A stretch of 10,986 bases of DNA from Actinomycetota bacterium. GTDB lineage: Bacteria > Actinomycetota > Actinomycetes > Streptosporangiales > Streptosporangiaceae. The notes beneath the pieces were generated by a model. The model was not told the DNA's origin. It made no database searches and worked only from the letters and a program-made list of their open reading frames with translations. Numbering within the stretch: the stretch's first letter is position 1; each line of letters begins with the position of its first letter. The stretch is taken from the NCBI GenBank assembly GCA_003140115.1, contig PLIQ01000462.1:4095-15080 (forward strand), written 5' to 3'. A program made the position numbers and the translations under genes. Of this stretch, positions 1-8,992 are shown in pieces.

Positions 1-330
1 CCGCTCGACCGCGAACGCCCCCACGCCGGCCAGCAGGTTGCCGCAGTTCTGCCGGTCGGACACCACGGGCTCCTCGACGCCGACCTGCAGGAACAGGTAG
101 TCGACGTCGGCGTCGGCGCGGGCCGAGGGGGAGATCACGGCCACCTTGGAGGTCAGCGGATGAGCTCCGCCGATCCCGTCGATCTGCCGGGCGCCGGGGC
201 TGCCCATGATGCGCAGCAGCACGTCATCGCGCTCGGCCGGGTCCTGCGGCAGATCCTCGGCCAGGAAGTAGGCGCCCTTCGACGTGCCGCCCCGCATGAG
301 CATGCACCGCACCCCGTCACCCGACCCCAT
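1..330 (-). CDS. galD: 4-oxalomesaconate tautomerase, PrpF/GalD family (N-terminal part, cut by window edge)
   Basis: The first 110 residues of a PrpF-family protein are visible; the rest lies beyond position 1. PrpF-type enzymes have the diaminopimelate-epimerase fold and isomerise double bonds in tricarboxylates; GalD/LigU members convert the keto and enol forms of 4-oxalomesaconate. The family opening MRGGTSKG is at residues 12-19. HPLTSKVAV (57-65) carries K62 and QNCGN (94-98) carries C96; these match by position the Lys/Cys pair implicated in catalysis in PrpF. The ATG at 330 is chosen because MRGGTSKG then falls at the usual distance from the N-terminus and a weak GAGGG lies 8 nt upstream. 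The gene follows the aldolase by 77 nt on the same strand. The aldolase neighbour, rather than methylcitrate-cycle genes, favours GalD/LigU over PrpF. The family is clear; the exact substrate is inferred. Confidence 0.85.
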   Translation of the reverse strand, partial: MGSGDGVRCMLMRGGTSKGAYFLAEDLPQDPAERDDVLLRIMGSPGARQIDGIGGAHPLTSKVAVISPSARADADVDYLFLQVGVEEPVVSDRQNCGNLLAGVGAFAVER

Positions 331-351
331 TCAGCCCACCCTCACCATTAG

Positions 352-408
352 TCACACCCGTACCAGCGCCCAACCCCATGAAGGTGGCACCGTAACGGGA
401 AGATCCAT
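352..408 (-). other. Possible 18-codon ORF overlapping the aldolase stop codon
   Basis: The aldolase stop TGA (410-408) shares its last base with an ATG (408-406), giving a TGATG junction typical of translational coupling. The ORF reads 18 residues, MDLPVTVPPSWGWALVRV, and ends with TGA at 354-352, 21 nt before the tautomerase ATG. It lies partly inside the 10-bp hairpin described separately. Nothing shows that it is translated; it may only be chance in a GC-rich gap. Confidence 0.15.
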
Positions 409-419
409 CACGGTGCCAC
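384..419 (-). terminator. Perfect 10-bp inverted repeat at the aldolase stop codon
   Basis: GTGGCACCGT (384-393) and ACGGTGCCAC (410-419) are exact reverse complements with a 16-nt loop, so the minus-strand transcript can form a GC-rich 10-bp stem. The stem covers the last aldolase codons and the stop. No run of U follows on the minus strand, so it is not a classical intrinsic terminator. A partial terminator, an mRNA-stabilising 3' hairpin setting the aldolase/tautomerase ratio, or a protein-binding site are all possible. The repeat is seen; its role is not. Confidence 0.45.
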
Positions 420-1127
420 GTCCACGTCGTTCGAGCGAGCCTCGTCGGCGGCGCTGACCCATTCGACGCCGAGGGCGGCGAGCTTGGCCCGCAGGCCGTA
501 CAGGTCCAGGCCGAGCTGGCCGTCGGCCAGCGCCTGGCGTACCTGCTCCTCCTTGGCCACCCGGGCCCGCGCGGCGGTCAGCGCCTGGCTCACCTCGCCC
601 CGCGGCACGCACACCACGCCGTCGTCGTCGGCGATGATCGCGTCGCCGGGCCGGATGATCTGGCCGCCCACGGAGAGTGGCACGTTGACCGCACCGGGCG
701 TCTCCTTGACCGTGCCCTGCGCGCTGACCGCCGCCGACCAGGCCGGGAAGCCCATGGCGCGCAGTTCGGCCACGTCCCGCAGGCCCGCCTCGATCACGAT
801 CCCGCGGACGCCCCGGGCGGCCAGCGAGGTCGCCAGCAGCTCGCCGAACATCCCGTCGGTGCACGGCGAGGTGGTTGTCACCACCAGCACGTCCCCGGCC
901 TGACACTGCTCGGCCGCGGCGTGGATCATGAGGTTGTCACCGGGCCAGCACAATGCGGTGACCGCCGTCCCGCCGGTCCGCGTCCCGTCCTGGATGGGGC
1001 GCAGTCCCGGTCCCAGGTACCCGGCCCGGCCGATCGCCTCGTGCACGGTGGCCACGCCGAGGGCGGCGAGCTGGTCCACCAGGGCCAGGTCGGCCCGGGG
1101 GACGCCGGTCACGATCACGTGGCGCAT
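408..1127 (-). CDS. ligK: 4-carboxy-4-hydroxy-2-oxoadipate aldolase / oxaloacetate decarboxylase (RraA-like, LigK type)
   Basis: This 239-residue protein belongs to the class II pyruvate aldolases of the RraA/HMG-CHA aldolase family. These cleave 4-carboxy-4-hydroxy-2-oxoadipate to pyruvate and oxaloacetate with a divalent metal and also decarboxylate oxaloacetate. The core FGELLAT (94-100), ARGVRGIVIEAGLRD (104-118) and the following AELRAMGFPAW are typical; R117 and D118 match the catalytic Arg and metal-ligand Asp of the family. The tail GLDLYGLRAKLAALG (206-220) resembles LigK proteins and is absent from the RNase E regulator RraA, which is also shorter (about 160 residues). The ATG at 1127 has only a weak upstream GGACGGG, but the N-terminus fits the family. 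The gene is 61 nt downstream of the regulator and 77 nt upstream of the tautomerase, so it is probably cotranscribed. E113 stands where I expect Asp in many relatives. Confidence 0.87.
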   Translation of the reverse strand: MRHVIVTGVPRADLALVDQLAALGVATVHEAIGRAGYLGPGLRPIQDGTRTGGTAVTALCWPGDNLMIHAAAEQCQAGDVLVVTTTSPCTDGMFGELLATSLAARGVRGIVIEAGLRDVAELRAMGFPAWSAAVSAQGTVKETPGAVNVPLSVGGQIIRPGDAIIADDDGVVCVPRGEVSQALTAARARVAKEEQVRQALADGQLGLDLYGLRAKLAALGVEWVSAADEARSNDVDVAP

Positions 1128-1188
1128 CAGGCGAGCCCGTCCGTGACCTCAGGGCACACCGTAGTGACCCGGTCGGACTCCTGGCTAC

Positions 1189-1863
1189 TCACGAGGCTTC
1201 CTCCGTCTCACGCAGGGCGGTGATGACGCTGCGCAGGTGGCTCCGGGTGGCCTCCTCGGCCTCGGCCGGCCGCCGTCCGGTGATGGCCGAGATCATGGCC
1301 AGGTGCTCGGGCAGCGAGGCCTGCGGGCGGCCCGGCCGCAGCGACAGCTGGAACTGATGCCGGACCAGCTGCCCGTTCAGCCGCTCGAGCATGTCGGCTG
1401 CGACCGTCTGCGCCGAGATCTCCCTGATCAGCCGGTGCAGCTCGTGATTGAGCGCCGAGTACTTCAGCGGCTCGCCGTCCGCGACCCTGCGCTCCATCTC
1501 CTCGCCCAGGTCACGCAGCCGGGCGGCCTGCGCCTCAGTGACCAGCTCGGCGGCCTTGGCCGCGCACAGTCCCTCCAGCGCCATCCGGCACTCGGTGATG
1601 GCGACGGCCTCGTCCAGGGTCACGGCCCGGACCCGCGCGCCACGGTTCGGGATCCGCTCGACCAGCCCTTCGGCGGTCAGGTCGAACAGCGCCGCCCGCA
1701 GGCTAGCCCGCGTCACGGCGAGCAGCCCGGCCAGCTCCTCTTCGACCAGCCGCTGTCCGGGGGCCACGTCCCCGGACAAGATGGCCTGGCGCAGCCGCTC
1801 GGCCGCGAACCGCCGTCCCGGCTCGCCGGCCAGCACCGGCGACGCGCCCTTCTGCGTTCGCAC
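1189..1863 (-). CDS. GntR-family transcriptional regulator, FCD (FadR C-terminal) type
   Basis: This 224-residue protein is a ligand-responsive DNA-binding repressor of the FadR/VanR branch. The winged HTH spans about residues 14-80: AERLRQAILSGDVAPGQRL leads into the recognition helix region VTRASLRAALFDLTAEGL, followed by the wing RIPNRGARVR. The all-helical FCD domain (about 85-218) keeps the metal/ligand residues N139-x-x-L-H143, H187 and H209, so it probably binds a carboxylate effector at a metal site. The GTG at 1863 is chosen because a -10 box ends seven bases before it and there is no Shine-Dalgarno, which suggests a leaderless transcript. The gene heads the aldolase/tautomerase operon and very likely controls it, with an aromatic-pathway acid as inducer (inferred). 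The operator over its promoter suggests autorepression. Confidence 0.93.
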   Translation of the reverse strand: MRTQKGASPVLAGEPGRRFAAERLRQAILSGDVAPGQRLVEEELAGLLAVTRASLRAALFDLTAEGLVERIPNRGARVRAVTLDEAVAITECRMALEGLCAAKAAELVTEAQAARLRDLGEEMERRVADGEPLKYSALNHELHRLIREISAQTVAADMLERLNGQLVRHQFQLSLRPGRPQASLPEHLAMISAITGRRPAEAEEATRSHLRSVITALRETEEAS

Positions 1864-1870
1864 GGGGCCG

Positions 1871-1900
1871 ATCCTAGAAAATGTCCAACAATATTGTCAA
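1871..1900 (-). promoter_or_regulatory. Promoter of the gntR-ligK-galD operon
   Basis: On the minus strand TTGACA (1900-1895, perfect -35) is followed after 18 nt by TAGGAT (1876-1871, good actinobacterial -10). The expected start of transcription, about seven bases on, coincides with the GTG at 1863, so the first mRNA is predicted to be leaderless. Confidence 0.65.
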
Positions 1901-1904
1901 CAAT
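1888..1904. promoter_or_regulatory. Putative GntR/FCD operator overlapping the -35 box
   Basis: Two overlapping inverted repeats stand out in an AT-rich island. ACAATATTGT (1888-1897) is a perfect 10-bp palindrome. ATTGTCAACAAT (1893-1904) has perfect 5-bp arms around CA. The TTGT-N2-ACAA pattern fits the general operator form of FadR/VanR-type GntR regulators. The site covers the -35 hexamer and the upstream spacer, where bound repressor would block RNA polymerase. That the adjacent regulator binds here is inferred. Confidence 0.6.
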
Positions 1905-1952
1905 TGATGGCTGACGCCTTCCCGTGCTCCCGCAGCCCGGTCGGCCGGTCTC

Positions 1953-3113
1953 TCACGGATGGGTGACCTGCCCGAGGAACAGCGGCAGGCCGGTCGGGGT
2001 GTGCAGGATCGCGAACAGGAACGGCCGGTCCACGGTCATCGTGACCGGCGGCGGGACGCGGAACGCCGCCGCCGGCCGCATGCTGACCGCCGTCGCCGCG
2101 GCCGCCTCGGTGCCCTGCTCGTCCACGTCGACGTACGCCTTGTGCGCGATCGCGCTGATCAGCAGCCGGGCTGCCTCGGTGATGCCGCCGAAGTCGGCGC
2201 CGTCGGTGAAAGCTTGCTGCACGCCGAGCCGCCGCAGCACCGGGATCAGGTCGAACGCGGCCTCCAGCCGGAACCTCGGCAGCGCCAGCGTGACCCGGAA
2301 CCTGGCCGTCCCGGTCAGCAGCCCGCGCACGCCGCCGGCCGCGATCGCCGGGCCAAGCGCCGAAAGCGGGCCGTCCGGCAGGACCACGGCCATGGCCAGG
2401 CTCCCGCCGCGGTACGGCAGCAAGACCGCCTGGTATCCGTCGCCCCGTACGTACATCCGGGCCGCCGTGCCGTGCATCATCGGCACGGTCCGGCTCGGGC
2501 GGTCCGGGCCGTCCGGGTAGAACGGCGCATCCGCGGTCGCGGGCTCCGGGAAGGTCTGCTCCCAGCCCGCCTTGAGGTAGATGGCGCTGGTCAGCACCAG
2601 CCGGGTCTGGCCGTCGATGGCGCGGGCCGGCAGCAGCCCGGTGATCTTGTCCTCGGTCTGCTCGGCGACCACTCGGTTGATCTCGGCCCGGGCCCGCTGC
2701 GGCGCGCCGGCGAAGTCGGTCTCGGCTACCGCCTCGCCGAGCCGGGCGGTAAAGCTGGCCTGCAGCGGTAGCCCGGCCTGAACCCAGACCGTGGCGGGCG
2801 CCCGGAACGTAACCGCCCCGCCCGCCGTCACGCCGGCGACCAGCGCCGACAGGGCCTTCAGGGCCTCGGCCGCGGCGTCAGGCGATCCCTCCAGGTTCTG
2901 CGATTTGTCCAGGTGCAGGGCCCCAGCCAGTTCCGTCGCCGTCTGGCCGCGTGCTCCGCACAGCGCCATCTGCAGCACGCTGGCCACGCTCACCGGGGAG
3001 AACACCGTATCGGGGGCCTGCTCGGACAGCAGCCGGTACAGGTCGGCGCCGAACGCGTCATCGGCAGCCGCAACCGCGCTCGCCGTCGTCGCCGAGGCCG
3101 ATTGCTCAGGCAT
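1953..3113 (-). CDS. Serpin (serine/cysteine protease inhibitor), cytoplasmic
   Basis: A full-length serpin of 386 residues from the preferred start (394 from an upstream ATG at 3137; numbering here uses the longer form). Serpins trap proteases by inserting a cleaved reactive loop into beta-sheet A. Visible family blocks are FSPVSVASVLQMALCGARGQT (46-66), LVLTSAIYLKAGWEQTF (180-196), YVDVDEQGTEAAAATA (335-350) and the signature MTVDRPFLFAI (367-377), ending LPLFLGQVTHP. The hinge E340-Q-G-T-E-A-A-A-A-T is the small-residue type of inhibitory serpins. Counting 17 residues from E340 places P1-P1' at A356-A357, an elastase-like guess. The start at 3113 is preferred because GGAGGAGG (3131-3124) ends 10 nt before it, whereas the ATG at 3137 has no good site. 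No signal peptide is seen. The gene is divergent from the PPOX gene; its target is unknown. Confidence 0.95.
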   Translation of the reverse strand: MPEQSASATTASAVAAADDAFGADLYRLLSEQAPDTVFSPVSVASVLQMALCGARGQTATELAGALHLDKSQNLEGSPDAAAEALKALSALVAGVTAGGAVTFRAPATVWVQAGLPLQASFTARLGEAVAETDFAGAPQRARAEINRVVAEQTEDKITGLLPARAIDGQTRLVLTSAIYLKAGWEQTFPEPATADAPFYPDGPDRPSRTVPMMHGTAARMYVRGDGYQAVLLPYRGGSLAMAVVLPDGPLSALGPAIAAGGVRGLLTGTARFRVTLALPRFRLEAAFDLIPVLRRLGVQQAFTDGADFGGITEAARLLISAIAHKAYVDVDEQGTEAAAATAVSMRPAAAFRVPPPVTMTVDRPFLFAILHTPTGLPLFLGQVTHP

Positions 3114-3184
3114 CGTCGCTTCGCCTCCTCCCACCATCTGATCACACCCCCGCGAGCCAGTTCCTCTGGGCCTCGTGGCCCCGA

Positions 3185-3190
3185 TAGGCT
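3185..3190 (+). promoter_or_regulatory. -10 box of a probable leaderless promoter (PPOX gene)
   Basis: TAGGCT fits TANNNT and ends exactly six nt before the GTG at 3197, with no Shine-Dalgarno between. Transcription would start on or next to the start codon. No good -35 is visible at 17-18 nt; a GGGCC-TCGT-GGCCC inverted repeat (3168-3181) occupies the spacer and could bind a regulator or be chance. Confidence 0.45.
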
Positions 3191-3196
3191 GGCGCG

Positions 3197-3637
3197 GTGA
3201 GCGGACTTGAGGAGTTCGCCCGGCTGGTCGACGGCGATCACGGCCTGGTTGTGGTGTCGACGCTGCGGGCGGACCAGACGATCCAGTCGTCGGTGGTGAA
3301 CGCGGGCGTGCTGTCCCATCCGGTCACCGGAGCCCAGGTGGTCGGCCTGGTCAGCCGGGGCGACGCGTACCGGGTGGCTAACCTACGGGCCCGGCCGCGA
3401 GCCACGGTCGTGATCCGGGCGGGCTGGCAGTGGGCGTTGGCCGAAGGCCCGGTCGAACTGGCCGGGCCCGACGACCCGCTGCCCGGAGTCGACGCCGAGC
3501 GGCTGCGCCTGCTGCTGCGGGAGATCTTCACCGCGGCGGGCGGGACGCACGACGACTGGCCCACCTACGACCGCGTCATGGCCGAGGAACGCCGCGTGGC
3601 CGTGCTAGTCACGCCCGAGCGGACCCACCCCGCCTAG
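3197..3637 (+). CDS. PPOX-fold, probably F420-dependent oxidoreductase (Rv1155-like)
   Basis: A 146-residue protein with the split beta-barrel of the pyridoxamine-phosphate-oxidase-like superfamily. The actinobacterial branch it resembles binds the deazaflavin F420 and reduces various substrates in the cytoplasm. The N-terminal block FARLVDGDHGLVVVSTLRAD (7-26), SSVVNAGVLSHP (31-42), GDAYRVANLRARPRATVVI (55-73) and the C-terminal HDDWPTYDRVMAEERRVAVL (118-137) are the conserved stretches I recognise. The length is normal for single-domain members. The GTG at 3197 gives the expected N-terminus and lies just after a -10 box. The gene is divergent from the serpin and convergent with the GH3 gene, so it is probably monocistronic. 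The fold is secure; F420 rather than FMN or haem is from family resemblance, and the substrate is unknown. Confidence 0.85.
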   Translation: MSGLEEFARLVDGDHGLVVVSTLRADQTIQSSVVNAGVLSHPVTGAQVVGLVSRGDAYRVANLRARPRATVVIRAGWQWALAEGPVELAGPDDPLPGVDAERLRLLLREIFTAAGGTHDDWPTYDRVMAEERRVAVLVTPERTHPA

Positions 3638-6462
3638 CCGGAGACGGTGACGCTCACCCCCGCTTCCCGCTGCAGGTCACCCATGGTGGCCGTCGCGTGG
3701 ACGACGGCGGTGGCGTTCGGCGTGTAGCTCGCCGGGGTGACCAGGAACGTCGCAGTCGGTGCCTGGCCGGGGCCGACGTTGACGAACACCGTCGGTCCGG
3801 CCGGCACTGCCCGCCACCCCTGCGGCAGCTGCAGCGCCAGCCGGAGGCTAGGCAGCGTCGCGTCGCCCGCCGCGGACAGCGTGACCCGCACCGTCGAAGT
3901 CTTGCCCGCCTGCATGACCGATGGCGCGCTGACGGTGACCTGGCGGGCACCCGGGGTGGACGCCATGGTGAACGAGTCCTGCAGCGGCAGGTCGGCTAGC
4001 GCCGAGGAGTCGCCCACGTATACGCGGTAGGAGCCCGCCGTCTGGGTCCAGCCGTTCGCCGAGTCGCTCCACCAGGACTCCTGCTGCGGCGTCAGCGTGA
4101 ACCAGACCCGGGCCGACTGGCCGGGGGCCAGCGAGACCCGCTGGAACCCTTCGAGCTGACGCGGCGGCTCGCCCGAGGAGGCCGGATCGCCGAGGTAGAG
4201 CTGGGCGACGTCAGAACCGGCCCGGTGACCGGTGTTGGTCACCATCGCGGACACCCGGACGTCCTGTGTGCCGTCGACCACGGACCGGCTGACCGACAGG
4301 CCGCTGAACGCGAACTGCGTGTACGACAGCCCGAACCCGAACGGGAACAGCGGCGTGGTGTCCTTGGTGTCATACCAGCGGTACCCGACGTCGATGCCCT
4401 CGGAGTACAGCACGTCGGTGCCGTTACCGGGGAATTCCGCCGTGGTCGAGGCCGGTACCTGGCTCAGCGATGAGGGGAAGGTCACCGGCAGGTGCCCGCC
4501 CGGATCGGTCTGGCCGAACAGCACGCTGGCCAGCGCCGTCCCGCTGGTCTGCCCTGGGTACCAGGCATCTAGCACGCCCGCCACCGAAGGCAGCCACGGC
4601 ATCGCGACCGGCGCACCGGCGTTGATGACCACTACCGTGCGCGGGTTCGCCGCCGCCACCGCGGAGATCAGCTCGTCCTGGGCCGACGGGAGGTTCAGCG
4701 ACGGCCGGTCCGTGGCCTCGGACTCGGTGTCGTCGGAGACCACGACGACCGCGGTGGACGCGGCACGAGCGGCCTTCGCCGCGGCCGTGATGCCCGGCGC
4801 CAGCGCGGTCGGTGTCCCCCATAGCAGCGCAGACGAGGCGCCGCTGATGGACAGGGTGTACGTCTGGCCCGCGGTCAGGTCGACCGCCACGGAGTAGGTC
4901 GAGACCGGCGGCGTACCCGGGTCGTCGATCAGCTGGGTGCCGTTCAGCGACAGGTAGGTCGAGGTGTAGCAGCCGCACGAGTTGGTGATGGCCAGCACGT
5001 AGGTGCCGGTCTCCGGCGCGGTGAGCGTGCCCGTGTAGCTGCCGCCGAACGGGGTCGCGGCGTAGGCCGGGGACAGGTCCGCCGCGGGAATGGCAGGCAG
5101 CGAGGTGTCGGTGGGCAGGCCCTGTGAGTACGACACGGTCGTCCCCGAACCCGCTGCGGCCTCGATGCCGGCCAGCGGGCTCACCGTGCCCGACGGGATC
5201 ACGTAGGCACTGCCGCCGCCCGCATAGGTCGGCGAGGCGGACGCGGCCGGGCCGATGACGGCGATCGTTCCGCCCCCGGAAGACGACAGCGGCAGCACCG
5301 AGTCCGCGTTCTTCAGCAGCGTGGTGCCGGACTCGGCGACCTGGGTCGCCAGCGCGACGTGTCCGGGCGTGGTCACCGTGTCCGAGGGCGAGCCGGTCCG
5401 CGGCTGGCTGAACAGGTTGAACCGGAACATCTCGGTCAGGACCGGCTCGACCATCGTGTTCAGCGCGCTCCTCGGGATGGTCCCGTTCTCCACGTCGGTC
5501 TGCAGCGCGGCCCCGTAATAGGTGTTGAACGGCTGCTCCTGGTCGGTGCCCTCCAGCGCGCCCTGGGTGGAATGCAGCGCGCCGTAGTCGGACATCACGA
5601 AGCCGGGGAAATCCCACTCGTCGCGCAGCACGGTGTTGTTGAGGTAGGAGTTGTTGCAGCTGAAGTTGCCGTTCACCACCGAGTACGCGCACATGACCGA
5701 CGCCACGTTGGCCTGCGTCACCGCCGCGTCGAAGGACGGCATGTAGATCTCGTGCAGCGCCCGGGGGTCGACGATCACGTCGTCGGCCGGCGTGTTGCGA
5801 TAGGTCTCCTGGTTGTACGCGTCGAAGTGCTTGACCTGCGACTCCACGTCCTGGCTCTGCACGCCGTCGATCTCGGGGACGTCCAGCGACGCGTTCAGGA
5901 ACGGGTCCTCCGAGAGCGCCTCGAACGACCGGCCCCAGCGCGGGTCCCGGTCGATGTTCACCGTCGGCCCGAGGTTGGCGCTGGCCCCCTTGCCGTACTC
6001 CTCGGCCCCGATCACCTGGCCGTACTGCTCGGCCAGCGACGGATCCCAGGTGGCGGCCAGCGCCACGCCGGCGGGCAGCTGGGTCACCCCGGTCATCCCG
6101 TCGGCGACCCCCGCGGGCCCGTCCTCCAGGCCCACGGCCGGGATGCACAGCGCCGGGATCGCGGGCGTGTAGAACACGTAGGGGTTGGTGGTGCCGTGGC
6201 CCTCCACCATGGTGATCTCGTCGGCCAGGCTCATCTGGCTCATGAGCTGGGCCACGCGCTGGGCGATGGGAGCCCGGGACGAGACCCAGGGGCAGCTCGG
6301 CGCGGCCGATGCGGTCGAGCCTGGGCTCGCCGCGGACGTGGCCGCGGCCGCGGGCATGGCCAGCGGGACCGCGAGCGCGGCGAGCGTCGCGATCGCCAGC
6401 GCGGCTAGCCGTCCTCGCCGGTATCTGCGGTAACTGGACAGAACTCGAGCACCGATAATCAC
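3634..6462 (-). CDS. Secreted glycoside hydrolase family 3 beta-glycosidase with PA14-like, FnIII-like and NEW3-like domains
   Basis: A 942-residue exported enzyme, probably releasing terminal sugars from beta-linked oligosaccharides. An arginine-rich start (R12-R18) and hydrophobic stretch (about 19-40) form a signal peptide, with likely cleavage after AAA near residue 40. The GH3 barrel (about 65-350) has E113-D114-[23 protein letters not shown] (169-187), K211-H212 and nucleophile D292 in FVMSDYGAL. The second GH3 domain (about 370-715) has TLLKN (381-385), [20 protein letters not shown] (635-654) and [12 protein letters not shown] (706-717). It is interrupted by a PA14-like beta insert (about 455-553). 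E582 in ESEATDRP is my best acid/base candidate. An FnIII-like domain (about 733-800) and a NEW3-like domain (about 838-942) follow. The GTG at 6462 is fixed by GGAGGA 4 nt upstream. The substrate cannot be told; the nucleophile motif is SDY rather than the commoner SDW. Confidence 0.95.
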   Translation of the reverse strand: MIIGARVLSSYRRYRRGRLAALAIATLAALAVPLAMPAAAATSAASPGSTASAAPSCPWVSSRAPIAQRVAQLMSQMSLADEITMVEGHGTTNPYVFYTPAIPALCIPAVGLEDGPAGVADGMTGVTQLPAGVALAATWDPSLAEQYGQVIGAEEYGKGASANLGPTVNIDRDPRWGRSFEALSEDPFLNASLDVPEIDGVQSQDVESQVKHFDAYNQETYRNTPADDVIVDPRALHEIYMPSFDAAVTQANVASVMCAYSVVNGNFSCNNSYLNNTVLRDEWDFPGFVMSDYGALHSTQGALEGTDQEQPFNTYYGAALQTDVENGTIPRSALNTMVEPVLTEMFRFNLFSQPRTGSPSDTVTTPGHVALATQVAESGTTLLKNADSVLPLSSSGGGTIAVIGPAASASPTYAGGGSAYVIPSGTVSPLAGIEAAAGSGTTVSYSQGLPTDTSLPAIPAADLSPAYAATPFGGSYTGTLTAPETGTYVLAITNSCGCYTSTYLSLNGTQLIDDPGTPPVSTYSVAVDLTAGQTYTLSISGASSALLWGTPTALAPGITAAAKAARAASTAVVVVSDDTESEATDRPSLNLPSAQDELISAVAAANPRTVVVINAGAPVAMPWLPSVAGVLDAWYPGQTSGTALASVLFGQTDPGGHLPVTFPSSLSQVPASTTAEFPGNGTDVLYSEGIDVGYRWYDTKDTTPLFPFGFGLSYTQFAFSGLSVSRSVVDGTQDVRVSAMVTNTGHRAGSDVAQLYLGDPASSGEPPRQLEGFQRVSLAPGQSARVWFTLTPQQESWWSDSANGWTQTAGSYRVYVGDSSALADLPLQDSFTMASTPGARQVTVSAPSVMQAGKTSTVRVTLSAAGDATLPSLRLALQLPQGWRAVPAGPTVFVNVGPGQAPTATFLVTPASYTPNATAVVHATATMGDLQREAGVSVTVSG

Positions 6463-6466
6463 GCCG

Positions 6467-6472
6467 TCCTCC
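6467..6472 (-). promoter_or_regulatory. Strong ribosome binding site of the GH3 gene
   Basis: GGAGGA on the minus strand, four nt before the GTG at 6462, decides the start of the GH3 gene. It contrasts with the Shine-Dalgarno-less gntR, PPOX and tex starts in the same window. Confidence 0.8.
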
Positions 6473-6492
6473 GGTATCGGACGTATCCCCCC

Positions 6493-6508
6493 TTACGGAC
6501 CAACGTAA
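6493..6508. promoter_or_regulatory. Possible operator (16-bp inverted repeat) upstream of the GH3 gene
   Basis: TTACG (6493-6497) and CGTAA (6504-6508) are exact reverse complements separated by six bases, about 30-45 nt upstream of the GH3 start. The site lies in the only AT-rich patch of the 137-nt gap between the divergent GH3 and tex genes. Secreted glycosidases in actinobacteria are often sugar-induced through LacI- or other repressors, so an operator is plausible, but no regulator gene is adjacent and I find no convincing -35/-10 pair to anchor it. Confidence 0.3.
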
Positions 6509-6586
6509 TTCATCAAGAATAAACATACGGAGCGCCGAAAAGGAAGCCCCACCCGGGTCGGTCCGGTCGGCCCGCGCTCAGCTCGC

Positions 6587-6595
6587 TGGCACAAT
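6587..6595 (+). promoter_or_regulatory. Extended -10 promoter element of tex
   Basis: TGG followed directly by CACAAT gives a TGn extended -10 (hexamer 6590-6595). The predicted transcription start is near 6602, next to the tandem GTG codons at 6600 and 6603, so tex is probably leaderless. No consensus -35 is visible at 17-18 nt, which an extended -10 can compensate. Confidence 0.45.
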
Positions 6596-6599
6596 TGCT

Positions 6600-8912
<2,313 letters not shown>

Positions 8913-8986
8913 CGCCCGGGGCAGCCCGTCAAACCCCGAAGCGCCCGGACACCGGTAGCATCGGGTAACTAGTCTTGCCGACCCTG

Positions 8987-8992
8987 AAGGAG
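8987..8992 (+). promoter_or_regulatory. Ribosome binding site deciding the thrS start
   Basis: AAGGAG lies six nt before the GTG at 8999. The reading frame is open further upstream to a TTG at 8975, but that would place this Shine-Dalgarno inside the coding sequence. A possible -10 (TAGCAT, 8956-8961) lies upstream without a clear -35, suggesting a short leader of about 30 nt. Confidence 0.75.

Noticed and set aside
408..1127. Ribonuclease E regulator RraA
   Set aside because: Common automatic label for this fold, but the length of 239 residues, the C-terminal GLDLYGLRAKL block and the tautomerase neighbour all favour a CHA aldolase.
6385..6462. Twin-arginine (Tat) signal on the GH3 protein
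   Set aside because: Several arginines precede the hydrophobic stretch, but the SRRxFLK-type context is missing; a Sec signal explains the region equally well.
4424..6526. A 700-codon minus-strand frame overlapping the GH3 gene
   Set aside because: It is an out-of-frame reading of the GH3 gene with an Arg/Gly/Asp-rich product; the GH3 frame carries the signal peptide and conserved catalytic motifs.
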